Assembly (NCBI GenBank): GCA_947169915.1
Contig: CAMVRN010000005.1
Span: forward strand, 1 to 64,000
Origin: an uncultured Candidatus Saccharibacteria bacterium
GTDB lineage: Bacteria; Patescibacteriota; Saccharimonadia; Saccharimonadales; Saccharimonadaceae
Reading direction: 5' to 3'
Length of the DNA stretch: 64,000 nt
Position 1 is the stretch's first letter, and the number at the start of each line of letters is the position of its first letter. The notes under the pieces are model-generated. The model saw nothing but the letters and a program-made list of their open reading frames with translations. It had not been told where the DNA came from and did not search any database. Shown piece after piece: positions 9,407 through 18,634 of this stretch. A program made the translations under genes and the position numbers.

Positions 9407-12400
9407 GCAAAAAGAAGCTGTTGAATATATTCAAGGCCCACTTTTAGTGCTTGCCGGTCCTGGAACGGGCAAGACTTTTTTATTGTCGAATCGCGTTGAA
9501 TATATTCTACGCAATACTGACACGAACCCCGAAAATATCCTTTGTTTGACCTTTACTGAAAATGGTGCGAGCAACATGCGTGAGCGACTTCTTTCGACTG
9601 TTGGCAAGGCGGCGAGAAGACTCGAGATTCACACCTATCATGGTTTCGGGTCGGATATTTTGATGGAATATAAAAACTATGCAACTAATTTCACACGTAA
9701 TCTGGACCAGCCAATAGATGAAGTGAAGCAATTCAAAATCGTGAAAAGTATTCAGGAAAAATTACCTGCGGTTGATATTCTCCGCACGGGAATAACTGGA
9801 GACATCGTAAAAACTATTCAAAGCGCGAAAGCCGCTAGATTGACTGGTGATGACTGCGTAAAAATCGCGAAGCAAAATATGGTTGATGCGCAGAAAATTA
9901 GTAAAGATGTTTCGCCAATTCTGAAGACCGTTCAAGCGAGGATGAAGTTTGACTTGGCGGTTGAGACCGTCTATGAGCCGATTCTAGAAGCATTTGCGAA
10001 ATATGCTTCTAAGGAGCCTATCATTCAGGACATCGAGCCGATTGCAAATAGTTTAACAAGAGAGCTTAATAGACTAATTGATGCCGAAAGAGAAAGTGAA
10101 AAGCCGAGTGTTTCTCCACTAACAAAATGGAGAGGGAAAGTTTTCGAACTGGATGAGAATGGCGATTATAGATTAAAGACGAGAGTTGCTGATTTGAAAC
10201 TTGAATCTTTTGGTCGAATTATGACGGAATATAATGCGAAACTGGAACACGAAGGACTTTTTGATTTTGCCGACATGATTGAACAGGCGATTCAGTTCTT
10301 AAAGGAAGATAAGGGTTTCCGTTTGACTTTGCAAGAAAAGTTTCAGTACGTGATGCTTGATGAATTTCAGGATACCAATCCAAGCCAATTTGAACTCGTG
10401 AAATTACTAACAGATTACGAAGGACCGAACGTGATGGCAGTAGGCGATGATGACCAGGCGATTTTCGAATTCCAGGGCGCCGACGCTTCTAACCTCTTAA
10501 CTTTTCAGCAATATTACGGCGCAAAGGTTATTAATTTAAAGGAGAATTATCGAAGCAATCAAGAGATTTTGGACTTATCGAGAAAGATTGCCGACCAGAT
10601 TGAAGGTAGTTTTGCGAAGAGTCAGAATGTCGAGAAAAATCTGACTGCGGTTCGCGGGCTGGGTGCTGAAATCCGGCGTGATGAGTTTTTGACGAGCGAT
10701 ATGGAATATGAGTTTATCGCAAAAGAAATTAGTAAGTTGATTAATTCTGGGGTTCCACAAAAGCAGATTGCGATTATTGCTCCAAAACATAAGTATATTG
10801 CTCCGCTTTTACCATTCCTGAAGGAATCAGGAGAGATAAACGTTGCTTACGAGAAGCGAGAGAATTTATTGGAAGACCCGAGACTGTCGGAAATTTTGAC
10901 GCTTGCAAAATTCGTCTATGGACTTTCGCAGGGCAAAAATGTTTCTTCGAGATTACTTGAGATTTTAAGCTATGATTTTTGGCAGCTAAATCCGGCAGAA
11001 GCGATTGTTTGTGTGTATAGTGCGAAGCGAGAGAAGAAGGCCCCGATTGAATACTTGATGAAGGCCGATTCGCCAAGATTGCGTGAAATTGGTGAATGGT
11101 TAGCTGTGCTTGCTATGAAGTCATTTGATACTCCGCTTGAGATGATGCTTGATTATTTGGTCGGTACGCTTGCGGTGAAGTTACCTGCGCAGATTAGCGA
11201 TGACGGTTTACCTGATATTTCTAAAGAAGGCGCTTTGCTTCGGGATGAACGTGAGTTTAGATGTCCGTTTGTCAACTATTATGATAACGAACTGAGCGAG
11301 TATGGGACCTTTGAGTTATATGAAAATTTGGCTGTTTTGAAGCAGGCTATTGTGTCGCATGTCGGACGAAGCAATCCAAGGCTCAAAGATTTGGTTGAGA
11401 TGTTAGAGGACTATGAAGAAGCTGGTGCAGGGCTTACGAATGCTTCGCCGTATCGAGACAGTGATGATGCAGTGCAAATCGTGACGGCGCATAAAGCAAA
11501 GGGGCTGGAGTACGAATACGTATTCCTGATTGCGACGGATAATTTGAACTGGGGTAAAGCAAAGGGCAATAATACCATGTTTACTTTGCCGAGGAATGTT
11601 GCGCAGATTCGGCACACGGGCATTACGGATGACGAAAGGTTGAGGTTATTCTTTGTCGCTATTACGCGTGCGAAAAGAGCGCTTTATATGACTAACGCGC
11701 TGAAGGATTTTTCTGGGAAGAGCCCAGCTAGACTGGATTATCTAGAGGAATATGAGCAGAAAGATGAAAAGACACGGGAGATAAAAGTCGTTTCTCCGTT
11801 TATCGGCGAAGTTAATCTTCATTATGGTGATTTGGGCGAGCTTAGAAAGACCGTTGACCTTCGTAAAACATGGCGTGCAGCTTATACGAAGCTGGACTCG
11901 GAGCTTAAACCGATTTTGATTGAGAGAATGAAGGATTATAAACTGTCGGCGAGCGATTTGACTTCGTTTATCGATATTGCATATGGCGGTCCGATGGCGT
12001 TTTATGCCAGCAGGGTTTTGAGGAGCCCACAAGAGCCGGCGACTGGGAGTATGGTTTTTGGGACATTGGTGCATGCCGTGTTTGAACGCGTGACAAAAGC
12101 CGCGGTTGTTGGTGAGGAATTTTCTGATGATGACGCTCTGGCGTTTTATCGGGAAGAGGCTAATAAGGTAGATTTGGAAGCTAAGGAATTAAAGTTTTTG
12201 CTTGAAAAAGGTGAAGCGAGTCTTAAAATTTCACTTAATACTTTCAGGGAGATTTTGCGTGATTCGAAAGCTAGAGCGGAGATAAGTCTAGCTAGTGAAC
12301 ACCCAGAGGTTGGTGGGGTTCCAGCGCTGGGCGTGGTTGACCACATGAAGATTGATGAAAATAAGAAAGAGATTGAGATTTATGATTTTAAGACTGGAAA

Positions 12401-12752
12401 ATATTATGAGAAAAAGTGGGGTAGTCACGAGACACTATATAAATATATGCTTCAACTCGGATTCTATAAGCTTGCGATTGAGAGTTGCCCATCTTTTAAG
12501 AAGTACAAGGTTAAATATGGTCACATTCTCTTTGTGACACCCGATGATGAGGGGAAGGTTTATGATAAGGTTTTAGACTTTGAAAAGGACTTCGATGACG
12601 AAAAACTTGCTGCAATTGCTAAGGCGGTTTATAAGCAAGCAACCACGCTTCAATTCTTGGAGATTCCAGAACTTAGAGTTGAGTGCGATAAGGAAAACGG
12701 TATAAAACAGATTAAAGAGTTCATCGAGCTTTTGCTTGCAAAAACGGTGTAG
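9390..12752 (+). CDS. UvrD/PcrA-type SF1 helicase fused to a C-terminal PD-(D/E)XK (RecB-like) nuclease domain
   Basis: AGPGTGKTFLLSNR (Walker A), MLDEFQDTNPSQFELV, VGDDDQAIFEFQGA, TAHKAKGLEYEYVF, VAITRAKRALYMT; C-terminal GVVDHMKID...IYDFKTGKYY nuclease motif. Confidence 0.93.
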   Translation: MSLNAKQKEAVEYIQGPLLVLAGPGTGKTFLLSNRVEYILRNTDTNPENILCLTFTENGASNMRERLLSTVGKAARRLEIHTYHGFGSDILMEYKNYATNFTRNLDQPIDEVKQFKIVKSIQEKLPAVDILRTGITGDIVKTIQSAKAARLTGDDCVKIAKQNMVDAQKISKDVSPILKTVQARMKFDLAVETVYEPILEAFAKYASKEPIIQDIEPIANSLTRELNRLIDAERESEKPSVSPLTKWRGKVFELDENGDYRLKTRVADLKLESFGRIMTEYNAKLEHEGLFDFADMIEQAIQFLKEDKGFRLTLQEKFQYVMLDEFQDTNPSQFELVKLLTDYEGPNVMAVGDDDQAIFEFQGADASNLLTFQQYYGAKVINLKENYRSNQEILDLSRKIADQIEGSFAKSQNVEKNLTAVRGLGAEIRRDEFLTSDMEYEFIAKEISKLINSGVPQKQIAIIAPKHKYIAPLLPFLKESGEINVAYEKRENLLEDPRLSEILTLAKFVYGLSQGKNVSSRLLEILSYDFWQLNPAEAIVCVYSAKREKKAPIEYLMKADSPRLREIGEWLAVLAMKSFDTPLEMMLDYLVGTLAVKLPAQISDDGLPDISKEGALLRDEREFRCPFVNYYDNELSEYGTFELYENLAVLKQAIVSHVGRSNPRLKDLVEMLEDYEEAGAGLTNASPYRDSDDAVQIVTAHKAKGLEYEYVFLIATDNLNWGKAKGNNTMFTLPRNVAQIRHTGITDDERLRLFFVAITRAKRALYMTNALKDFSGKSPARLDYLEEYEQKDEKTREIKVVSPFIGEVNLHYGDLGELRKTVDLRKTWRAAYTKLDSELKPILIERMKDYKLSASDLTSFIDIAYGGPMAFYASRVLRSPQEPATGSMVFGTLVHAVFERVTKAAVVGEEFSDDDALAFYREEANKVDLEAKELKFLLEKGEASLKISLNTFREILRDSKARAEISLASEHPEVGGVPALGVVDHMKIDENKKEIEIYDFKTGKYYEKKWGSHETLYKYMLQLGFYKLAIESCPSFKKYKVKYGHILFVTPDDEGKVYDKVLDFEKDFDDEKLAAIAKAVYKQATTLQFLEIPELRVECDKENGIKQIKEFIELLLAKTV

Positions 12753-12796
12753 AACTGTTAGAATAAGTCGATATTTCATGAGGGGAGGTGAAATAT

Positions 12797-12976
12797 GTGG
12801 GGTTTTTCGAGAATCTTTTTGGCACAAATCCGCAGTATACTGTACGCGACAATAAGACTGGTGAGGAGCGCCAGGTACAGGATGCAAAAGATTTGGAAAA
12901 GTTCGCCGAGCGCGAGCAAGGCAAAGACAAACCGGAAAAACCTGACGACTTTTTTTCGAGATTATTCTCGAGGTAA
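12797..12976 (+). CDS. Small conserved-looking hypothetical protein (about 60 aa)
   Basis: Strong RBS (GGGGAGGTG) 7 nt before a GTG start; ORF followed directly by a terminator. The track lists the longer GTG start at 12788. Confidence 0.55.
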   Translation: MGFFENLFGTNPQYTVRDNKTGEERQVQDAKDLEKFAEREQGKDKPEKPDDFFSRLFSR

Positions 12977-12987
12977 CTTACTCTACC

Positions 12988-13016
12988 GAGCCTCCCTGCG
13001 GGGAGGCATTTTTATT
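12988..13016. terminator. Intrinsic terminator, probably bidirectional
   Basis: GCCTCCC/GGGAGGC stem then TTTTTATTATTT. Confidence 0.75.
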
Positions 13017-13419
13017 ATTTTGCTTTTTTTAGGTAATCTTTGATTGCTTTATGAAGAGCCTGATGGCCGAGAACCGAACAGTGAAATTTATGTTCCGGAA
13101 GTCCACCTAGAAAGTCGCAGATTTCTTTTGCGGTGATATGGTCGGCTTCTTCGAGGGTCCTTCCCTTTGCGAGTTCTGAAAGTGCGGAGGTTGAAGCGAT
13201 TGCGCTTGCGCATCCATAGGTTTTCCAGCCGATATCCGAGATTTTACCGTTTTTTACGCGGATTTTGACTAGCATTTGGTCGCCGCATATAGGATTTCCG
13301 ACGATTCCCTGTCCGTCGGCTTTCCATTTTGATTCATCGCCCATGATAAAATTGCGAGGGTTTAAAAAATGGTCCTTAACGATGTCAGTGTATGCCCATG
13401 AAAAGGGTTCTTTGGTCAT
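13015..13419 (-). CDS. iscU: Fe-S cluster assembly scaffold, IscU/NifU-like
   Basis: NPRN....GNPICGDQM...GCASAIASTSALSELAKG...KFHCSVLGHQALHKAI: three conserved Cys. Confidence 0.9.
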   Translation of the reverse strand: MTKEPFSWAYTDIVKDHFLNPRNFIMGDESKWKADGQGIVGNPICGDQMLVKIRVKNGKISDIGWKTYGCASAIASTSALSELAKGRTLEEADHITAKEICDFLGGLPEHKFHCSVLGHQALHKAIKDYLKKAK

Positions 13420-13420
13420 T

Positions 13421-14614
13421 TCAGTTCTCCTTTGGTGTTAATGTTGACAAATCTTGAATTCTTTTCACGATTGGCGGAAGTTTTTTCATGAGGATGTCTA
13501 TGTCGTTTTTTGTTGTTTCTAGACCAATTGAGAAGCGGACGGAACCGTGGGCAACCTCGGCATCGTGATACATGGCCATGAGAACATGGGATGGTTCGAG
13601 GTCTCCTGAGGCGCAAGCAGAGCCAGTCGAAACTTCAATTCCTTCAAGGTCGAGGTAAAGCTGAGTCGATTCTCCCTCGGCGGACGGAAAGGCTATGTTT
13701 AAAATATTTGGAAGGCATGGAGCCTTGTTGATAGGCGTGATGAGCTTTGCGGTTGGGATCAGGCGGGCTATTTCGGAATTTAGATAATTTCTGATTTTTT
13801 CGACTTCAGGGTATCTAGATAGGCTATTTTTGGCATGCTTTGCTGCTTCTTTGAATCCGGACGCTAGAACCACGTTAGACGTTCCGGCGCGGCGCTTGTT
13901 TTCTTGCGCTCCGCCATATATTAGTGGGGCGAATGGCGAGCCGGGTTTTACGTAGAGTGCGCCAATGCCGACTGGGCCACCAAGTTTATGCGAAGTAAAA
14001 GTCATGTAGTTTACGCCGAGGTCTTTTACTGAGACTGATATTTTGCCAACTGCCTGAGTTGCGTCTGTGTGTAGAAAAATCCTTGCTTTGTATCGCTTAT
14101 TGAACTCTTTGATTATATCCGAAACTTCTCTGATGGGCTCGATGGTGCCACTTTCGTTGTTGGCTAGCATGATAGAGACCAAAATCTTCTGCTTCGGGTT
14201 CTCCTTAATTGTTTTCTCTAGATTTTCTGAAAAAAAGTCGATATTAATTACACCGTTACTATTTACGGGTATTTTGACACACGGAGAACCATAGGTACCT
14301 GCAGAGTTTAAGATGGAAGGATGTTCGATACTACTTATAAAAATAGGGCAACCACGAAAAGTGTTCGTTACTGTGTTGTTAGACTCACAACCACCTGAGG
14401 TAAAAATAAGCTCTAGGGGTCGCGCCTCTATAAGCGTCGCAATTTCGCTACGTGCTTCATTCATTAACTCTTTTGCTGTCGAACCGGTAGTATGAAGCGA
14501 ACTAGGGTTTCCTATTTTTTGCTCATGAGAAAGTTTCATTACGCGAACTATTTCCTCTTCAGATTCTTTCAGAAGAGGTTCTGTCGCAGAATGGTCAAGA
14601 TATATGAACTTCAT
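13421..14614 (-). CDS. iscS: Cysteine desulfurase, IscS/NifS family
   Basis: IYLDHSATEPL, HTDATQAVGK, TFTSHKLGGPVGIGALY, STGSACASGDLEPSHVL, SVRFSIG. Confidence 0.93.
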   Translation of the reverse strand: MKFIYLDHSATEPLLKESEEEIVRVMKLSHEQKIGNPSSLHTTGSTAKELMNEARSEIATLIEARPLELIFTSGGCESNNTVTNTFRGCPIFISSIEHPSILNSAGTYGSPCVKIPVNSNGVINIDFFSENLEKTIKENPKQKILVSIMLANNESGTIEPIREVSDIIKEFNKRYKARIFLHTDATQAVGKISVSVKDLGVNYMTFTSHKLGGPVGIGALYVKPGSPFAPLIYGGAQENKRRAGTSNVVLASGFKEAAKHAKNSLSRYPEVEKIRNYLNSEIARLIPTAKLITPINKAPCLPNILNIAFPSAEGESTQLYLDLEGIEVSTGSACASGDLEPSHVLMAMYHDAEVAHGSVRFSIGLETTKNDIDILMKKLPPIVKRIQDLSTLTPKEN

Positions 14615-14639
14615 ATATCATATGATTATACGATAAAAT

Positions 14640-15407
14640 TTAGATAATGGAAGTTTTGTGTTGTGCTGCGGCGAAGCCATCATAGTAATTTGTTTTGACC
14701 TTTGGATGGCCGATTTTGTTAGCTGCTTTTACTATTTCTTCGACACTGTCTGTTATTTTGTAAATCTTCCTATCTTGAGGATTGATGGTTTTTAATGCGG
14801 TCATTTTTGTAGCATAGAAGCGGTCGAGAGGTTTCCAGAATGATTTACCGAAGAGGAACATTGGCATGATTGGCATTTTCTTTTCTTGCATGAGAATGAG
14901 GACCTCGGAGAATTCATCCATAGTACCAAAACCACCTGGGAAGAACACATAGACCTTTGCGCTCATCGCAAGCATGACCTTTCGAGCGAAAAAGTATTCG
15001 AATTGAAGCACGTCTGTTAGGTATGGATTAGGGTGTTGTTCATGGCTTAAGGTGATATTTAAGCCAATTGAACGGCCTCCGTATTCGTATGAGCCACGAT
15101 TAGCTGCTTCCATGATGCCTGGGCCACCACCGGTAATGACGGTGTGACCGTTCGCCGCCAAAAGTTCGCCTAGGTGCCGTGCTTCTTTGTAGTATTTATT
15201 ATTTTCCTTTATGCGAGCTGAGCCGTAAATTGTAACACCCTGAGGAAAAGTACGTACGATTTTTAGGCCATTTAGTAGGTCTTTTGCGTACGCCTGGGCG
15301 CGGTCATAATCTGCCGATTCTAGTTCGGTTATGAGCTTTTGTTGATATTCAGCTATTTGTTCTGTTGATGGTGCTTTTTGGTCTTTTGGTGACGTTTTTT
15401 GTTGCAT
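14640..15407 (-). CDS. LOG-family (TIGR00730-like, Rossmann nucleotide-binding) protein
   Basis: ITGGGPGIMEAANRG, FFPGGFGTMDEFSEV: PGGxGTxxE motif. Confidence 0.9.
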   Translation of the reverse strand: MQQKTSPKDQKAPSTEQIAEYQQKLITELESADYDRAQAYAKDLLNGLKIVRTFPQGVTIYGSARIKENNKYYKEARHLGELLAANGHTVITGGGPGIMEAANRGSYEYGGRSIGLNITLSHEQHPNPYLTDVLQFEYFFARKVMLAMSAKVYVFFPGGFGTMDEFSEVLILMQEKKMPIMPMFLFGKSFWKPLDRFYATKMTALKTINPQDRKIYKITDSVEEIVKAANKIGHPKVKTNYYDGFAAAQHKTSII

Positions 15408-15415
15408 ATTTTTCC

Positions 15416-16381
15416 TTATTTGATGAGTTGAATTGGCATTGGGTGAAGCTCGATATCACGATATAAGAGACCGTTCTTTGCTCCTCTGTGTTGAACGACA
15501 GAGGTTGAGTTTGCGCTAGCGAAGATAAGTGCGGTACGGAAACTGTCACCACTAGCAAGAGAGGCTAGGAAGCCAGAGCCAAATGCATCGCCTGCGCCGG
15601 TCGTATCTTTAATCTTTACGTCTTCGTAAATGCCAAAGCGATAAGTTTTTTCGCCGTTCGTGGCGATTCCGCCCATAGCGCCGTCTGTTATGATAACGGT
15701 TTGGCAATAATTCTTTAGTTTATTGAGTAGTTCTTCTAGTAGGCTACCGCCGACGAGTTCATTCGCTTCGCGCTTATTGACGAGAAGTACATCAACGTCA
15801 CTTAAGAGTCCGAGGACTTGTTTAGGGTTGGCTAATTCGAGCACGCCAGGATTGAACATCACCTTGGTTCCTAGAGCTTTCGCTCGTTCAAAGAAATCTA
15901 AGAGTGTCCCCATATCGCCTCGAAGTGTAGTTACGTACAGCCAATCTGGCTGAATCAACTCGAGGTCTTTTGGAGACATATTGTCAAAACGGGAAGATGC
16001 TCCTCGGTATGTAAGAGCGGTTCTTTCCCCGGTGGTTTCATCGAGAAGGATGATTGAGCAGCCGGTCTTATGATGAGGAAGATAGGAAATGTAACTTGTA
16101 TCGATTCCCTCCTCGTCGAGTTTCTTCAAAACCGCTTCTCCTGCTGGGTCATGGCCGATATTGCCAAGATAAACCACCTCATGGCCAGAGCGAGCAAATG
16201 TTACGGCTGAGTTTGTGCCTCCACCTCCGATAAAAAAGTCGAGTTTCGCAACATCGTATTTTGCTCCAATTTCAAGATTCTTGAGGATGTCTGCTTGACC
16301 AAGTTTGACTGTCTGGAAGTCATGATTATCGATTAGATAAATATCTTGAAGTGCGGAACCGAGACTTACAATGCGCGCCAT
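15416..16381 (-). CDS. PfkB-family carbohydrate/nucleoside kinase
   Basis: GGGGTNSAVTFARSGHEVVYLGNIGHD, DTTGAGDAFGSGFLASL (PfkB signature 2). Confidence 0.9.
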   Translation of the reverse strand: MARIVSLGSALQDIYLIDNHDFQTVKLGQADILKNLEIGAKYDVAKLDFFIGGGGTNSAVTFARSGHEVVYLGNIGHDPAGEAVLKKLDEEGIDTSYISYLPHHKTGCSIILLDETTGERTALTYRGASSRFDNMSPKDLELIQPDWLYVTTLRGDMGTLLDFFERAKALGTKVMFNPGVLELANPKQVLGLLSDVDVLLVNKREANELVGGSLLEELLNKLKNYCQTVIITDGAMGGIATNGEKTYRFGIYEDVKIKDTTGAGDAFGSGFLASLASGDSFRTALIFASANSTSVVQHRGAKNGLLYRDIELHPMPIQLIK

Positions 16382-17031
16382 TATATAACTACTCCTAGTT
16401 TATCCATCTCGGCCGTTAGGTCTTTATACATTTTTGCTGGGTCTTGTGCGGTTGCAATGGCCGAACCGACATTGATTACGTCTATGTTACAGTGGGCGAG
16501 CGTTCGCGTATTATTCATATTTGCGCCACCGTCCCATCCGATTTCGGCGTTTGGATTGATTGAGCGGACGATTGGGACCTTCTCTGTTTGCATCATATCC
16601 GCTTGACCACCTTGTTGTCCGAGTTGTCCTGCGAAGATTAGAACGTGGTCTGCGGCTTGAATGTAGGGAGCGATGTTACCTGGGTAGGTTTGTTTCAATA
16701 TGGCGACGCCAGAACGGATACCAGCTTGTTTTAGGGTGGCAAAGATTGGCAGGAGGTTTTCGTTTGTCTCTGCATGGATAATACAGAGGCTTGGGTGAAT
16801 CTTTAGGATTGTTGGTAGATGTTGTGATGGATTCATAACCATCATATGAAGGTCTAAGGCTGCCCAATCTTGTTGTCGCCATGCGTTTGATTCGTCGATT
16901 GTGAGTGTTGGGCTGAATGCTCCATCCGAAATATCTACCTGAATTCTTTTAGAGAATTGAGAATACAAACCGTATTGACGGAGATAGACGTTTTTGTCGT
17001 TTGTTAAAATTGTTGGGACTATAACGCTCAT
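16381..17031 (-). CDS. Ribulose-phosphate 3-epimerase-like TIM-barrel protein
   Basis: VPTILTND...VDISDGAFSPTLTI, DLHMMVMNP, IGWDGGANMNNTRTLAHCNIDVINVGSAI. Confidence 0.75.
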   Translation of the reverse strand: MSVIVPTILTNDKNVYLRQYGLYSQFSKRIQVDISDGAFSPTLTIDESNAWRQQDWAALDLHMMVMNPSQHLPTILKIHPSLCIIHAETNENLLPIFATLKQAGIRSGVAILKQTYPGNIAPYIQAADHVLIFAGQLGQQGGQADMMQTEKVPIVRSINPNAEIGWDGGANMNNTRTLAHCNIDVINVGSAIATAQDPAKMYKDLTAEMDKLGVVI

Positions 17032-17528
17032 TAAACCTCCTTGTCTAAGCGTTTGATTCGGCGAAGATGTCTTTCTTCATTCGAGAATGGTGTTGAGAGG
17101 AATTTTTCAACGATAGCAAAGATATCTTCGTATGTTTTTTCGTTTTCGAGTGGGTCTTTTGCGCGAGCTAAGTAGTCAGCCGAGAGGCAGAGAATGTTCG
17201 CGTTGTTGTGGAACCTTGAAGATTCAGCGGTTTCCATATCTGTGCAGACTGCTGCGCGAATGCCTTTAAAGCGGTTAGCCTGGATCGAAATACCTATGGC
17301 GGAACCACAGATTAGAATGCCGAGGCATGGATGGGTTTCGGAATTTAGAATTGCTTTTGATACTGCGATTGCCGAGTCGTTATAGTCGTCCGATGGGTCG
17401 AGTGTTTTTGGCCCCAAATCGATTACTTCGAGTGGGCTGTCCGAAATGTCCTTTCGCATAGCTAAATCAGAAACAAGCTTGTTTTTTAGAGAGAATCCGC
17501 GATGGTCTGAACCGATATATACGCGCAT
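17031..17528 (-). CDS. rpiB: Ribose-5-phosphate isomerase B / LacAB-RpiB family
   Basis: IGSDHRGFSLKN, DLGP, DYNDSAIAVSKAI, ILICGSAIGISIQANRFKGIRAAVCTDMETAESSRFHNNANILCLSA. Confidence 0.9.
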   Translation of the reverse strand: MRVYIGSDHRGFSLKNKLVSDLAMRKDISDSPLEVIDLGPKTLDPSDDYNDSAIAVSKAILNSETHPCLGILICGSAIGISIQANRFKGIRAAVCTDMETAESSRFHNNANILCLSADYLARAKDPLENEKTYEDIFAIVEKFLSTPFSNEERHLRRIKRLDKEV

Positions 17529-17534
17529 TTTTCT

Positions 17535-18536
17535 TCAGTCCTTTCCGAAATCCGCCGCGAGCTCGACGAGACGGTTGGAATATCCCCATTCGTTGTCGTA
17601 CCAAGCGACGACCTTGATGAGATTTCCGCCTACGACATCGGTTAGAGGTAGGTCGATTATTGCTGAATGAGCATTACCGCGGAAATCTGTCGAGACGAGT
17701 TCTTCTTCGGTTACATCGACGATACCTTCATAATACGGCTCTTTCGCTGCCTTTTTGAGGGTTTTAATGAGGTCTTCCTTTGTTGTGTCGGTTTTAATGA
17801 CGGCTGTAATGTCGGCAAGTGATACAACTGGTGTCGGAACGCGAACTGAGAGGCCGTTGAAGCGGTCCTTAAGAGAAGGAATAGTTAGGGCTGCTGCTTT
17901 TGAGGCGCCAGTTGTTGTTGGAACGATGTTCTCGGCTGCGGCGCGAGCTTCGCGAAGGTCTTTTGCTGGAGCATCTTGGAGGCGTTGGGAAGCGGTATAA
18001 GAGTGGACTGTTGTCATCATGGCTTTTTCAATACCAAAGTTGTCCTCGAGGATTTTCATGACTGGTGCAATACAGTTTGTAGTGCAACTTGCATTAGATA
18101 CGATAATATCTGACTTGTCGAGAGTGTCTTCATTGACGCCAATAACGATTGTCTTTGCGCCTTCGCCTTTGGCAGGTGCAGAAATAACAACTTTGCGTGC
18201 CCCTGCGTCTATATGGGCTTTAGCTTTAGCTGGGTCGGTAAACAAACCTGTAGATTCTATGACAACATCAACTCCGAGCTTTTTCCATGGAAGACTTGCT
18301 GGGTCTTTCTCTGATAAGACTTCGATTTTATGGCCTTTGACGATTATGTTCTTTTCATCATAAGTGACTTTTTCGTCATAGATACCGTACGAGGAATCAT
18401 ATTGAAGTAGTTTTGCGAGTGTTTTTGTGTCGGTAAGGTCGTTAATAGCGACAATTTCTACATCGCGACGTTCGAGTGCGATTTTTAGTGCGTTTCTGCC
18501 GATACGGCCAAATCCGTTGATAGCAAGTTTTACCAT
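17535..18536 (-). CDS. gap: Glyceraldehyde-3-phosphate dehydrogenase, type I
   Basis: VKLAINGFGRIGRNALKIA, VSNASCTTNCIAPVMK, TTVHSYTASQRLQDAP, WYDNEWGYSNRLVELA; RBS GGAGG before the internal ATG at 18536. Confidence 0.97.
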   Translation of the reverse strand: MVKLAINGFGRIGRNALKIALERRDVEIVAINDLTDTKTLAKLLQYDSSYGIYDEKVTYDEKNIIVKGHKIEVLSEKDPASLPWKKLGVDVVIESTGLFTDPAKAKAHIDAGARKVVISAPAKGEGAKTIVIGVNEDTLDKSDIIVSNASCTTNCIAPVMKILEDNFGIEKAMMTTVHSYTASQRLQDAPAKDLREARAAAENIVPTTTGASKAAALTIPSLKDRFNGLSVRVPTPVVSLADITAVIKTDTTKEDLIKTLKKAAKEPYYEGIVDVTEEELVSTDFRGNAHSAIIDLPLTDVVGGNLIKVVAWYDNEWGYSNRLVELAADFGKD

Positions 18537-18595
18537 GTGAAAATTACCTCCTAATATACTTACGGATATTTTATCACGTCTATGGTTATTTATCA

Positions 18596-18624
18596 AGAAA
18601 AACCCCGCCTTTTAAAGCGGGGTG
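18596..18624 (-). terminator. Intrinsic terminator
   Basis: CCCCGC/GCGGGG stem with A/T tract; downstream of the 18635 gene. Confidence 0.7.
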
Positions 18625-18634
18625 GAGTCGTCTT

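Noticed and set aside
12795-13043. 82-aa ORF in an alternative frame
   Set aside because: It runs through the terminator and into iscU; the GTG-start ORF fits the RBS spacing better.
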